From: Acidobacteriota bacterium
GTDB lineage: Bacteria; Acidobacteriota; Thermoanaerobaculia; Multivoradales; Multivoraceae
Reading direction: 5' to 3'
Assembly: GCA_028877275.1 (NCBI GenBank)
Contig: JAPPFP010000006.1
Location: 310,001 to 374,000 of the forward strand
Length of the DNA stretch: 64,000 bases
The notes beneath the pieces are model-generated. The model was not told where the DNA came from and did not search any database. It saw only the letters and a list, made by a program, of their open reading frames with translations. This document shows positions 8,249-16,796 of this stretch, one piece after another (position 1 is the stretch's first letter; every line of letters begins with the position of its first letter). The position numbers and the translations under genes were made by a program.

Positions 8249-8830
8249 CTACTTCACCCTTACGATCCAGTGGCCGCCACGGTCCTCGATCACGTACGCG
8301 TAGCGGAACTGGTTGCAGTTGAGCGTGAACTTGCCAGCTCGGAACACCGACGGCACGGCACCCGACACAGAGTCGCACCGGTAGCCACGTAGCCTCACGA
8401 GCGCGACCAAAGACTCAACCACCACGTCGCTCATGTGGTCGTCGATGAGAGCGCCCGGTTCCTCGACTGGGCTCCGCTTCCGGGTCGGCTTGGGGCGCGG
8501 ACTAGGTGCCGACCGCGCTCTGGAGCGCGTCTTCGGCCTCGCGGGGGGGCGCGCCTTGGCGTCGACCCTGAGCTGCTGCCCGACCTCAATCTGGTTCGCG
8601 TCCGCGATGCCGTTTGCGGCCACGAGCGCCTCGACGGTGGTGCGGTGCCGACTCGCGATCGACGACAGCGTGTCGCCGGGCTGCACGATGTAGGAAGCGC
8701 TAGGGCGGCCCGTCGCTAGGGTCTCGTGCGACGAGCCGACCAGAGCCGAGAGGATGAGAGCGACTGCCAAGCAGGCTCCGACGCACACGAGGAAGATGGC
8801 GCAGCCGCTGAACCGGCGTTGTGTGGACAT
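8249..8830 (-). CDS. LysM-domain membrane-anchored/secreted protein
   Basis: A 193-residue protein with an N-terminal membrane helix (about residues 9-31), a LysM peptidoglycan-binding domain at about 47-90 (YIVQPGDTLSSIASRHRTT, then NQIEVGQQLRV), a Pro/Arg/Lys-rich linker at about 91-130, and a C-terminal domain of about 60 residues with two cysteines (RGYRCDSVSG and TLNCNQF) that could form a disulfide. The second methionine was taken as start because it follows the stop of the upstream protease gene by four bases; the first would run 50 bases into that gene. It is probably cotranscribed with the protease, so the pair may act together at the cell wall. Confidence 0.7.
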   Translation of the reverse strand: MSTQRRFSGCAIFLVCVGACLAVALILSALVGSSHETLATGRPSASYIVQPGDTLSSIASRHRTTVEALVAANGIADANQIEVGQQLRVDAKARPPARPKTRSRARSAPSPRPKPTRKRSPVEEPGALIDDHMSDVVVESLVALVRLRGYRCDSVSGAVPSVFRAGKFTLNCNQFRYAYVIEDRGGHWIVRVK

Positions 8831-8834
8831 CGGT

Positions 8835-10199
8835 TCACCGCCCACACCACTGGAGCCGACCGCCGTTCTGCGGTCGCAGTACACCACCGTCGGGTACTCG
8901 GAATCCGGTCGCCTTCCCTAACTCGGGTGGCCACACCGAGAGGTGGACCGGCAAGTCGGTCAGTCCCGAGGCGTACACCCACACGCTGCCGTCGATGTGG
9001 CATCCGTCCAGTACCTTGACGAAGACCTCGAGGTTGTCGGGGCCGAAGAAGTGGAACACCGCGCTGTCGCCACTGCTGACCCCGATGCTGGCCCATTTCC
9101 ACTCGCTCTCGTGCCAGTACCGAACGCCGAACGAGTGGCCCGCTGCGGTGTAGTGGCAGTCGAACACGGTGCCGTCTTCCAACTCGCATGAGCCATCATT
9201 CGGCGGCGGGTCGTTGTCAGTAACGGGATCGTTGAAGGCCGCCACCTGGTGCATCGTGTACGTCATCGCTCGAGCGGCGTCGTGGTTCGCCGTCCCGATC
9301 GTCCTCCACACCGGCTTCTCGCTCCGCCAGCCCGCAACCCCCTCGTGTCTCGGCTGCGAGAACCACGGGATCGTCGCAAAGCCGTTGCACTCGCGCGCGT
9401 AGTGCATGAGCGTCGGGTACGGGAACACGAACTCTCGACCGCAGTACCCGATCCCGAAGCTCTTGTACGCGTCGTGACGGTTGACCTCGTGATGATGAAG
9501 GCCCAACGTATGGCCCAGTTCGTGCGCGAGTACCTGGCCGTCCGCCGTGCATTGCCACGCCACCGCGTTGATCGCTTGGTCGCGGAAGTGCGCGGCCGAC
9601 ATGCCGCGTCTCCATAGGGTCGCTTTGCCGCACAGTTCGGCGTTCCTGACGCCCCCAACGATGGTCACCACGTCAGCACCGTGTCGATCTCGCTCGGTCA
9701 AGAGAAAGGCGCGCGCCGCGCCGTTCAGATGGTCGAACTCGTAGGGCAAGCCGACGGGGTACTCGGCGAGGCCAGCCAGGCGAACCGTCAGCGGCACTCC
9801 GCTGTTGTGCATGATGTCGTTGACGTTCGGGCGCTGGCCGTACAACTTTGCCGGGTCGTACTGCGGATTCCTTGGTGCTAGAAGCTCCCCGACACGCCTG
9901 AGGCTTCGGCGGGCCTGTTCGACTGACGGCTGGTCTTCGTGGTGCAGAACCCCGACGAGGAGCACGTCAATCGTTGCGGGACTCCATGATGGCGCGGCAT
10001 CGCTGACGACCCTCTGCTCGATGCGCCCATCAGGTGGGGGCAAGTCGGGAAGATGAACCTCGCAGCCGCCCAGCGAGTGGGCGTCTACCGGCTGCCGACT
10101 GACGGATGGTGGATGCGGTTCCTGCCCCTCAGATGCCGCAGGGGCCAGGAGCATCACGGGCAGCGCCGCCACGGCAAGCGCGCTCGGGGCCTTCTTCAT
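8835..10199 (-). CDS. Secreted zinc metallopeptidase
   Basis: A 454-residue protein with a signal peptide (lysines, then an alanine/leucine core ending near ASEG). Around residue 225 it has HELGHTLGLHHHE, the HExxHxxGxxH zinc site of the metzincin clan, which fixes it as a zinc protease. The C-terminal 120 residues, after a Pro/Asp-rich linker (NDPPPNDGSCE), form a beta-rich domain with two cysteines, a type attached to several secreted enzymes. ATG at 10199 is chosen because GGAGG lies nine bases upstream; six codons earlier is another ATG without such a site. It is followed four bases later by the LysM gene. Its 348-base upstream region contains two strong hairpins. Confidence 0.75.
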   Translation of the reverse strand: MKKAPSALAVAALPVMLLAPAASEGQEPHPPSVSRQPVDAHSLGGCEVHLPDLPPPDGRIEQRVVSDAAPSWSPATIDVLLVGVLHHEDQPSVEQARRSLRRVGELLAPRNPQYDPAKLYGQRPNVNDIMHNSGVPLTVRLAGLAEYPVGLPYEFDHLNGAARAFLLTERDRHGADVVTIVGGVRNAELCGKATLWRRGMSAAHFRDQAINAVAWQCTADGQVLAHELGHTLGLHHHEVNRHDAYKSFGIGYCGREFVFPYPTLMHYARECNGFATIPWFSQPRHEGVAGWRSEKPVWRTIGTANHDAARAMTYTMHQVAAFNDPVTDNDPPPNDGSCELEDGTVFDCHYTAAGHSFGVRYWHESEWKWASIGVSSGDSAVFHFFGPDNLEVFVKVLDGCHIDGSVWVYASGLTDLPVHLSVWPPELGKATGFRVPDGGVLRPQNGGRLQWCGR

Positions 10200-10292
10200 G
10201 GGGTCGTTCCCTCCCACGAGGGCTCCGGCCCCTGGATTGGTGCCGGGCCGTTGTCACACCTGCGCGTGGGCTGGAGTCCCGCCTATTCACCG

Positions 10293-10315
10293 GGTTCGGG
10301 GAGCTACCCCGAACC
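10293..10315. promoter_or_regulatory. Perfect 9-bp inverted repeat upstream of protease gene
   Basis: GGTTCGGGG (10293-10301), a five-base AGCTA loop, then CCCCGAACC (10307-10315). It lies about 95 bases upstream of the protease start on the minus strand. It could be a 5'-UTR hairpin of the protease mRNA or a protein-binding palindrome; no T-tract follows. Confidence 0.4.
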
Positions 10316-10474
10316 GTGTAACCGGCTCTTGCATTCGGCGGGCGACCCGACTCTTTGGGCCAACCCACACGCCTTGGTGTGACCGCGACAGCGTAGCAGG
10401 CCCGCCGGTTCCTTCTCCGTACAACCCACCGCGTTGGACCCGGCGGCGACAGCCCAACTACCATAGAGACAAGC

Positions 10475-10510
10475 GGGGGCGGCGCGGTTTCCCACAACCA
10501 CGCCACCCCC
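10475..10510 (-). promoter_or_regulatory. 15-bp hairpin with G:U pairs only in the minus-strand RNA
   Basis: Arms 10475-10489 and 10496-10510 enclose a six-base loop. In the minus-strand RNA every position pairs, two as G:U wobbles, whereas the plus-strand RNA would have two C-A mismatches. That asymmetry suggests the structure matters in RNA made leftward, toward the protease gene, although it also lies upstream of the gene starting at 10548. It may be an attenuator or mRNA leader element. Confidence 0.4.
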
Positions 10511-10547
10511 TAACCACAGGCATCAACGACTCACAAGGAGACTGGAA

Positions 10548-10871
10548 GTGAAGACACCTGCAGTCGAATCGACATTCGACTACCTCCGGGATCTCGACAT
10601 CCCCGAACCGTCGGCCGAAGAGTGGGCCGCAAAGCTCGTCAACATCGAACTGAACCGCAAGCGGATGATCGAGGCCGCCGAGGAGGTCGACGTCGGGAGT
10701 GGCATCTACCTGACGATCCGTGACGAAGAAGTTCTGGTCAGGGTAACGGTCGTGCATCCGCACCTCCACACCCACCAGCTTCTCGGCGAGATCGGGTACG
10801 CGGCCATCGAGGCCGGGAAGGAACTCGACCCCCATCGACCGTTTCGTGACCTCTCGGAACCCGTGAACTGA
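10548..10871 (+). CDS. Small hypothetical protein
   Basis: A 107-residue acidic protein starting at GTG, with AAGGAG seven bases upstream (10535-10540), a good ribosome site. The composition is typical of a soluble globular protein (FDYLRDLDIPEPSAEEWAA, then GIYLTIRDEEVLVRVTVVHP) with alternating strand and helix. No motif, signal or membrane segment is visible and I do not recognise the family. It begins 37 bases after the long hairpin and may be regulated through it. Confidence 0.5.
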   Translation: MKTPAVESTFDYLRDLDIPEPSAEEWAAKLVNIELNRKRMIEAAEEVDVGSGIYLTIRDEEVLVRVTVVHPHLHTHQLLGEIGYAAIEAGKELDPHRPFRDLSEPVN

Positions 10872-11009
10872 CGGCACCGACGACCGGCTGCGCTTCGCTC
10901 GCTCCACTGAACCGCTCGGCCCAACTGGGCTGCGGTCTCGGCCGCTACTCTTGGCCCCTGCGGCATCAAGCGAGGAATCCGCCTCGCTCGCTGCCGCTAT
11001 GGAGGCCCC

Positions 11010-11195
11010 TTGACGAACACCACTACTGACGAGCACTACTACATCCGAGAGAAGTTCACCGACCTGGCGCACAAACTACGCACCCCCGACCTGGCGACTT
11101 TGCAGATCATCGTGGGAGTCCTGGCGAGAAACCCCGATCTCGCACTCCAGCTTCGTCAGATCGCCGCAGACATCCTCAGTAGGCGGAGAAAGTAG
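11010..11195 (+). CDS. 61-residue hypothetical protein
   Basis: A short helical protein with start TTG and GGAGG about five bases upstream. It reads as two or three amphipathic helices (FTDLAHKLRTPDLATLQIIV, LARNPDLALQLRQIAADIL) and ends in a basic tail. Its 3' 120 bases overlap the end of a minus-strand ORF, so at least one of the two gene models may be wrong or shorter than drawn. Function unknown. Confidence 0.35.
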   Translation: MTNTTTDEHYYIREKFTDLAHKLRTPDLATLQIIVGVLARNPDLALQLRQIAADILSRRRK

Positions 11196-11426
11196 CGCGC
11201 CGACATAGGCCATCAGGTAGGCCGGCGACTCCAAGGCACGAAGCGCCCTCGCGAGTGTCTCCCTCGGATCGTCGCCGTGGTTCCATTCCTGGATCGCACA
11301 CACGATCGCCGTTCGGGCGTGCTCGATGTCCTCTTCGTCTGGCGGCTCCGCCGACCGTTCGGCGATCTCGCGCGCCATCGCGACCGTGAGGATCGGAGAC
11401 GGTTCGGCCAACGGAGCGGCGCTCAT
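11076..11426 (-). CDS. 116-residue hypothetical protein
   Basis: A minus-strand ORF starting at ATG 11426, with ACGGAG just upstream. The first 75 residues look protein-like and helical (ILTVAMAREIAERSAEPP, HARTAIVCAIQEWNHGDD, PRETLARALRALESPAYL); the last 40, opposite the 61-residue ORF, are less convincing. I do not recognise it. It is divergent from the phosphatase-like gene that begins at 11547, so the 120 bases between them probably hold both promoters. Confidence 0.4.
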   Translation of the reverse strand: MSAAPLAEPSPILTVAMAREIAERSAEPPDEEDIEHARTAIVCAIQEWNHGDDPRETLARALRALESPAYLMAYVGALLSPPTEDVCGDLTKLECEIGVSRQDSHDDLQSRQVGGA

Positions 11427-11546
11427 CGGGCGCTCCGTCTAGTCAAGTCTGTATCTCCCATGCTACCCCCGGCTTGGTATGCTCCGCGGCGCTTCACGAG
11501 CCGCCGCACTCCTGCGCTCGGGCGGCGCCAGCACCTGGAGAAACCG

Positions 11547-13682
11547 TTGCCAGTTCAGCGTCTCGTAACCGCCGCGCTGGCGCTACTTGCGGCGCTCTTC
11601 GCCGCGGCGCCGGCGGCCGCCTACATCGGTCCGGGGGCGGGGTTCGCGCTCATGTCGTCGTTCCTGGTGCTGCTGGCGACGGTGGCGCTCGCGTTCCTCT
11701 CGCTGCTCGCGTGGCCGGTGCGGACCCTGTGGCGGGTCGTGCGACGCAAGAAGCCGCCGAAGGCGCATGTGAAACGGCTCGTTTTCGTCGGACTCGACGG
11801 CCAGGATCCGCGGCTGACGGAGCGGATGATGAAGGAGGGCAAGCTGCCCAACTTCCAGCGGCTCCATGAGCAGGGGAGCTATCGCCGGATCGCCAGCACA
11901 TATCCGGCGCTGTCCCCGGTCGCCTGGTCGACCTTCGCCACCGGCGCCAATCCGGGCAAGCACAACATCTTCGACTTCCTCGACCGCGACCTGCGGAGCT
12001 ACCTGCCGAAGCTGTCTTCGGCCCACATCGGTCGCGTGGAACGGTTCCTGAAGCTGGGCAAGTGGAAGATCCCGCTGCAGAAACCCGAGATCCGCATGCT
12101 CCGGCGCTCGAAGCCGTTCTGGACCGTGCTCGGTGAGCGTAACGTCTGGAGCACGGTGCTGCGAGTACCGATCACGTTCCCGCCGGACCGCTTCTACGGG
12201 GCCCAACTGGCGGCGATGTGCGTTCCGGACCTGGTGGGCAGTCAGGGCACCTTCCTGCTCTACACCACCCGTCCGGCGGCGGACGCGATCCGGGAGGGCG
12301 GCCTGCGGGTGCCGCTGAGTTCCAACGGTTCCGGTCCCGACCACTTCGACTGCGTTGTCGAAGGACCGGAGAACAGCTTCCTGGAGGGCGATCCGCCGCC
12401 TCCTCTCCGCGCGCCGATGACGGTCGAGGTCGACCGCAGGGCGAAGACCGCGACGGTGAGCGTGGCGGCGGAGACGGTGGAGCTCCAGCAGGGAGAGCTT
12501 TCCGACTGGGTGCGTCTCGAGTTCCGGGCCGCGCCTGGGGTCAAGGTCCACGGTCTGACCCGGATGATGCTGACGGAGGCGGGCAAGCACACTTCGCTCT
12601 ACCTGACGGCGATCCATATCGATCCCGAGAAACCGGCGATGCCGATTTCCCACCCCCCTTACTACGCCCCGTACCTGTCCAAGCGGCTGGGCGACTTCGC
12701 GACTCTGGGCCTCGCCGAGGACACGACGGCGCTCAACGAGGGCGTGACCGACGACGCGACGTTCCTCAAGCAGTCGTACGACATCGACCGCGAGCGCGAG
12801 GAGATGTTCTTCGCCGCGCTCGAGCGCCTGCGCCGCGGTTCGCTGACCTGCGTCTTCGACGCGACCGACCGCATCCAGCACATGTTCTGGCGCTACCTGG
12901 AGGATGAACACCCTGCGGCGAAGGGTCGAAAGACGGGCAGGCAGCGGCGAACGATCGAAGAGCACTACAGGCACAACGACGCCCTGGTCGGCCGGGTGAT
13001 GGAGAAGCTGGCCGACGACGACCTGCTGATCGTCCTCTCGGACCACGGCTTCGCGTCCTTCCGGCGCGGCGTGAACCTGAACCGCTGGCTGCTCGACCAC
13101 GGCTACCTGGCGTTGCGCGAGGACGCGGACGGCACGGAGGAGTGGCTGGAGGGGGTGGACTGGACGCGTACCCGCGCCTACGCGCTCGGGCTCGCTGGCG
13201 TGTTCCTGAATCTCAGCGGCCGCGAGGCGGGCGGCATCGTCGAGCCGGGCGAGGAGGCGCGGGCGCTCAAGGGTGAACTGATTGCCGCCTGGGACGGTCT
13301 GCGCGACGAGGAACGAAGCGCGGTCGGCATCAACGCCGCCTTCGACGCGGAGGATCTCTACACCGGTCCGTATCGGGGCAACGCTCCCGACCTGATCGTC
13401 GGCTACAACGACGGCTATCGGGTGTCCTGGGACTGCGCCGTCGGCGTGGTCGCGGGCCCGGTCTTCTCCGACAACACGAAGGCGTGGAGCGGCGACCATT
13501 GCGTCGACCCGCGTCTGGTTCCGGGCATCTTCTTCAGCAGCCGCCCGGTCGACCGCGGCGACGACCTGTCGCTCCTCGACATGGCGCCCACCGCGCTGGC
13601 CCTGTTCGGCATCGACAAGCCGGACTACATGGAGGGCGAGTCGGTCTTCGATCCGGCGGGCTTCGAGGGAGCGGCGGCGTGA
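11547..13682 (+). CDS. Alkaline-phosphatase-superfamily protein (type I phosphodiesterase-like), first of tandem pair
   Basis: A 711-residue envelope protein. TTG at 11547 is preferred because GGAG precedes it by six bases and a clean N-terminal hydrophobic segment follows (LVTAALALLAALFAAAPAAA); an ATG at 11461 is an alternative. A second hydrophobic stretch (about residues 37-60, SFLVLLATVALAFLSLLAW) probably anchors it. The catalytic domain starts with LVFVGLDGQDPRLTERM (metal Asp) and LSPVAWSTFATGANPG (nucleophile region), and returns with LIVLSDHGFASFRRG and WSGDHC (metal ligands), typical of the phosphodiesterase/nucleotide pyrophosphatase branch. Natural substrate unknown. Its stop overlaps the GTG of a paralogue. 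Confidence 0.8.
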   Translation: MPVQRLVTAALALLAALFAAAPAAAYIGPGAGFALMSSFLVLLATVALAFLSLLAWPVRTLWRVVRRKKPPKAHVKRLVFVGLDGQDPRLTERMMKEGKLPNFQRLHEQGSYRRIASTYPALSPVAWSTFATGANPGKHNIFDFLDRDLRSYLPKLSSAHIGRVERFLKLGKWKIPLQKPEIRMLRRSKPFWTVLGERNVWSTVLRVPITFPPDRFYGAQLAAMCVPDLVGSQGTFLLYTTRPAADAIREGGLRVPLSSNGSGPDHFDCVVEGPENSFLEGDPPPPLRAPMTVEVDRRAKTATVSVAAETVELQQGELSDWVRLEFRAAPGVKVHGLTRMMLTEAGKHTSLYLTAIHIDPEKPAMPISHPPYYAPYLSKRLGDFATLGLAEDTTALNEGVTDDATFLKQSYDIDREREEMFFAALERLRRGSLTCVFDATDRIQHMFWRYLEDEHPAAKGRKTGRQRRTIEEHYRHNDALVGRVMEKLADDDLLIVLSDHGFASFRRGVNLNRWLLDHGYLALREDADGTEEWLEGVDWTRTRAYALGLAGVFLNLSGREAGGIVEPGEEARALKGELIAAWDGLRDEERSAVGINAAFDAEDLYTGPYRGNAPDLIVGYNDGYRVSWDCAVGVVAGPVFSDNTKAWSGDHCVDPRLVPGIFFSSRPVDRGDDLSLLDMAPTALALFGIDKPDYMEGESVFDPAGFEGAAA

Positions 13683-15679
13683 AGCGACCGGGCCTGGCAA
13701 CAGCGGCACTCGTCCTGATTGTCCTGGCGATCGGGTGCGGCGACGGTGGCGTCGGTCCGTCCGAGGGGCCGAAGGTCATCGTGCTCGGCTTCGACGGCCT
13801 GGACCCTGAACTCACCCGGCAGCTGATCGACGAAGGGAGGCTGCCGAACTTCGCCCGGCTCGAGGCCATGGGCGGATTCACCCGGCTGGAGACGACGATC
13901 CCGCCGCACAGCCCGGTCGCCTGGTCGAGCTTCGTCACCGGCATGGACCCGGGCGGCCACGGCATCTTCGACTTCCTGCACCGGGACCCGGAGACGATGA
14001 TCCCTTACTCGTCAACGGCCGCGGCGTCCTCCGGCGGCCGCTTCCTGGAGGTGGGGCGGTGGCAGTTCCCGCTCACCAGCGGCGACTACGAGCAGTTCAG
14101 GCACGGCACGCCGTTCTGGGAGGTGCTGGAGGAGCACGGCGTGCGCACGACGGTCGTGCGCATGCCGGCGAACTTCCCGGTCTCGGGCACGGCGAGCCGC
14201 GAACTCTCGGGCATGGGCACGAGCGACCTCCTCGGCACCGATGGCACCTTCACCTTCTACACCTCGGAGCTGTTCGCGGACCGGGACATCAGCGGCGGCG
14301 ACATCGTCGAGCTCGACATCTACGACGACGTGGTTGAGGCCGAGTTGCTCGGACCCGACAACCCGTTGCTGCGGGAGCCGGTCAAGCTGACCGCGCCGTT
14401 CACCGTCTACCTCGATCGGGAGACGGAGAGCGCCAAGATCGAACTGGGCGACCAGCAGATCGTGCTCCGGGTCGGGGAGTGGAGCGACTGGCTGGAGGTC
14501 GATTTCGAGATGATGCCGACCCAGCACCTGCGCGGCATCTGCCGGATGTACCTGCGCGCGCTCGAGCCGGAGTTCGAACTCTACGTCAGCCCGATCGACC
14601 ACGACCCGATGTCGCCCGCGGCGCCGATCTCGACGCCGCCCGACTTCGCGGCCGAGCTGGCGGAGGCGGTCGACCGCTTCTACACGGAGGGGATGCCCGA
14701 AGACACGAAGACCCTCACGGAGGGCGTCTTCACCCCGGAGGAGTTCCTGGCGCAGGCGAAGATCGCGGGCGACGAGGTCGCCGAGCAGTACGGCTACGTG
14801 CTCGACCGCTACCTCGAGCAGGAGGGCGGCTTCTTGTTCTACTACTTCGGCAACGTGGACCAGATTGGCCACGTCCGCTGGCGGTCACGCGATCCGGAGC
14901 ACCCCGCCTACGACCCGGAAGCCGACGCCGTGCACGAGGACCTGATCCCGACCCTCTACGAAGGACTCGACGTCATCGTCGGGCGGACGCTGGACCGGCT
15001 CGAGGCCGAAGCCGGCCTCGGCGACGGAGGCGCGACCGAGCCGCTGCTGCTCGTCATGTCGGACCACGGTTTCGCCTCGTGGCGCCGCGCCTTCCACCTG
15101 AACGCCTGGTTGCTCGAGCGGGGGTATCTGGCCGCGAGAACCGAAGACCCGTACGCGGACGAGGGCTTTCTGCTCAACGTCGACTGGGACGCGACCCGTG
15201 CCTACGGGATCGGCTTCTCGGGTCTCTACGTCAACCTGCGCGGCCGCGAGCGCGACGGCACGGTGACGGCGGCGGAGCGCCTCGATCTGGTGCGCGAGCT
15301 GAAGGAGGAACTCCTGGCGGTTGTCGACCCGGAGACGGGCGAACCGGCGATCACGGAAGTCCACCTTCGCGAGGACTACGCCTTCCAGGACCGCACGGCG
15401 ATCGGTCCCGATCTGGTCGTCGGCTACGCGAAGGGTTATCGGGGGGCGACGGAGTCGGCGTCGGGCGAGGTCGTGGGCGAGGTCTTCAGCGACAACGACA
15501 GCGCCTGGAGCGGCGATCACATGATGGATCACCGGACCGTGCCGGGCGTGCTCCTGGTCAGTCGTCCGCTTGGCCGCCCGGCCCGGGGCATCGTCGACCT
15601 GGCGGCCTCGATCCTGGCCGAGTACGGCGTGGAGGAGTTCCCGCTCCTGGCGGGCGGCGCCGCGACGGGTTCGCCCTGA
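13679..15679 (+). CDS. Alkaline-phosphatase-superfamily lipoprotein, second of tandem pair
   Basis: A 666-residue paralogue of the previous gene; GTG at 13679 overlaps its TGA. The N-terminus is a lipoprotein signal (LVLIVLAIGC, lipobox cysteine near residue 20), so it is probably tethered to a membrane on the periplasmic side. Motifs repeat in the same order: VIVLGFDGLDPELTRQLID, HSPVAWSSFVTGMDPGG, then LLVMSDHGFASWRRAFHLN and WSGDHMMDH. All metal-binding positions expected for the superfamily seem present, so both copies should be active. The duplication suggests two related substrates or a heteromeric enzyme. It is followed 37 bases later by the 64-residue gene. Confidence 0.8.
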   Translation: MKRPGLATAALVLIVLAIGCGDGGVGPSEGPKVIVLGFDGLDPELTRQLIDEGRLPNFARLEAMGGFTRLETTIPPHSPVAWSSFVTGMDPGGHGIFDFLHRDPETMIPYSSTAAASSGGRFLEVGRWQFPLTSGDYEQFRHGTPFWEVLEEHGVRTTVVRMPANFPVSGTASRELSGMGTSDLLGTDGTFTFYTSELFADRDISGGDIVELDIYDDVVEAELLGPDNPLLREPVKLTAPFTVYLDRETESAKIELGDQQIVLRVGEWSDWLEVDFEMMPTQHLRGICRMYLRALEPEFELYVSPIDHDPMSPAAPISTPPDFAAELAEAVDRFYTEGMPEDTKTLTEGVFTPEEFLAQAKIAGDEVAEQYGYVLDRYLEQEGGFLFYYFGNVDQIGHVRWRSRDPEHPAYDPEADAVHEDLIPTLYEGLDVIVGRTLDRLEAEAGLGDGGATEPLLLVMSDHGFASWRRAFHLNAWLLERGYLAARTEDPYADEGFLLNVDWDATRAYGIGFSGLYVNLRGRERDGTVTAAERLDLVRELKEELLAVVDPETGEPAITEVHLREDYAFQDRTAIGPDLVVGYAKGYRGATESASGEVVGEVFSDNDSAWSGDHMMDHRTVPGVLLVSRPLGRPARGIVDLAASILAEYGVEEFPLLAGGAATGSP

Positions 15680-15716
15680 ACCGGGTCGGACGACCGCTAA
15701 CGAAAGGAGGACGAGG

Positions 15717-15911
15717 ATGTTCGGTGGCGGCAAGGTCAAGCTCGACAAGGAACTCATCGCGCGGGTGAAGCGATACAGCGACATCGCGGGCTACTCGTCG
15801 GTCGAGGAGTTCATCACCCACGCCCTGGAGAAGGAGCTGGCCAAGCTCGAAGGCGCCGAGTCGAGGGAGGAGATCGAGAAGCGGCTGCGCGGCCTGGGGT
15901 ACATCTCCTAG
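15717..15911 (+). CDS. 64-residue ribbon-helix-helix-like protein
   Basis: A short protein with a very strong ribosome site (AAAGGAGG) before ATG 15717. VKLDKELIARVKRYSDIAG followed by YSSVEEFITHALEKELAK has the strand-helix-helix pattern of Arc/MetJ-type DNA-binding dimers. The C-terminal EEIEKRLRGLGYIS may be an extra helix. It lies inside the phosphatase/membrane-protein cluster and could regulate it, but a non-DNA structural role is possible. Confidence 0.6.
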   Translation: MFGGGKVKLDKELIARVKRYSDIAGYSSVEEFITHALEKELAKLEGAESREEIEKRLRGLGYIS

Positions 15912-15929
15912 CGTCGCCAAAGCTCGCCG

Positions 15930-16796
15930 ATGTCCCTTCTGAACGCCGCCCTCCGCGCCGTCTTCGACGTGGCGCTTGGGCCCTTCGCGGCCCTGCCGCC
16001 GATCGTGCCGGTGACGATCGTGGCGCTGGTCTCGGGCATCTTCGCGCTGCTCGTCTATCGCTGGACGTCGAACCAGGCCGCGATCGCCGCGGTCAAGCGG
16101 CGGCTGTTCGGGCACCTGCTCGAGGTGAGGCTGTTCAACGACGACCTGCGGGCGGTGCTGGCAGCCCAGCTTCGGCTGCTACGCGAGAACCTGACCTACC
16201 TGCGCCTGAACCTGGTTCCGCTCCTGTGGATGATCGTGCCGTTCATGCTGCTGATTGCCCAGTTGCAGTTCCACTACGGTTACGACGGGCTCGAAGTGGG
16301 CGAGCGCACGCTGCTGGTCGTCGACCTGGCGCCGGCGGAGCCGGCGGCCGCGGGCGGGGATCAAACTGCGCCGCGGCCGCCAGTCGAACTGGAGGCGCCG
16401 GCCGGCGTCGCGGCGGAAACGGCCGGTGTCTGGGTGCCGAGCCTGCGGCAGGTCGTATGGCGGCTCCGGGCGGACGAGCCGGGGCGACACGAACTCGTCG
16501 TGCGCGTGGACGGCGGGGAGTTCACGAAGAGCCTCTTCGTCGCAGATCCGGAGGGCGGCGCGTCGTGGGTGCGTCGCTCGCCGACGAGGCGCAGGGCGGC
16601 GATTCTCGACCAGTTGCTCTACCCGGCCGAACCCTCGTTGCCGCGCGGCGGGCCGATCGAACGGATCGACGTGCAGTACGGCACGGCCGCGATCTCGTTC
16701 TTCGGGCTGTTCGACGTGCACTGGCTGATCGCCTTTCTGATCCTCTCTCTCGCCTTCGCGTTCGCGCTGCGGAACCGCTTCGGCGTCACCTTGTGA
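15930..16796 (+). CDS. DUF106/YidC-like integral membrane protein with extracytoplasmic domain
   Basis: A 288-residue membrane protein. After an N-terminal helix (VPVTIVALVSGIFALLVYR) come a positively charged helical hairpin (VKRRLFGHLLEVRLF, AQLRLLRENLTYLRLNL) and a second membrane segment (VPLLWMIVPFMLLIAQLQF). That layout resembles the DUF106/EMC3/TMCO1 branch of the YidC-Oxa1 insertase superfamily. Next is a non-membrane domain of about 150 residues, beta-rich with an Ig-like feel (VVWRLRADEPGRHELVVRV), and a final membrane helix (WLIAFLILSLAFAFAL). It overlaps the next gene by one base (TGATG). A role in inserting or organising envelope proteins of this cluster is inference. Confidence 0.6.
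   Translation: MSLLNAALRAVFDVALGPFAALPPIVPVTIVALVSGIFALLVYRWTSNQAAIAAVKRRLFGHLLEVRLFNDDLRAVLAAQLRLLRENLTYLRLNLVPLLWMIVPFMLLIAQLQFHYGYDGLEVGERTLLVVDLAPAEPAAAGGDQTAPRPPVELEAPAGVAAETAGVWVPSLRQVVWRLRADEPGRHELVVRVDGGEFTKSLFVADPEGGASWVRRSPTRRRAAILDQLLYPAEPSLPRGGPIERIDVQYGTAAISFFGLFDVHWLIAFLILSLAFAFALRNRFGVTL

Noticed and set aside
11583-13709. A 708-codon open frame on the minus strand opposite the first phosphatase-like gene
   Set aside because: Its product is rich in Arg, Val, His and Gln with no family pattern, while the opposite strand has clear catalytic motifs. Long antisense frames are expected in such GC-rich DNA.
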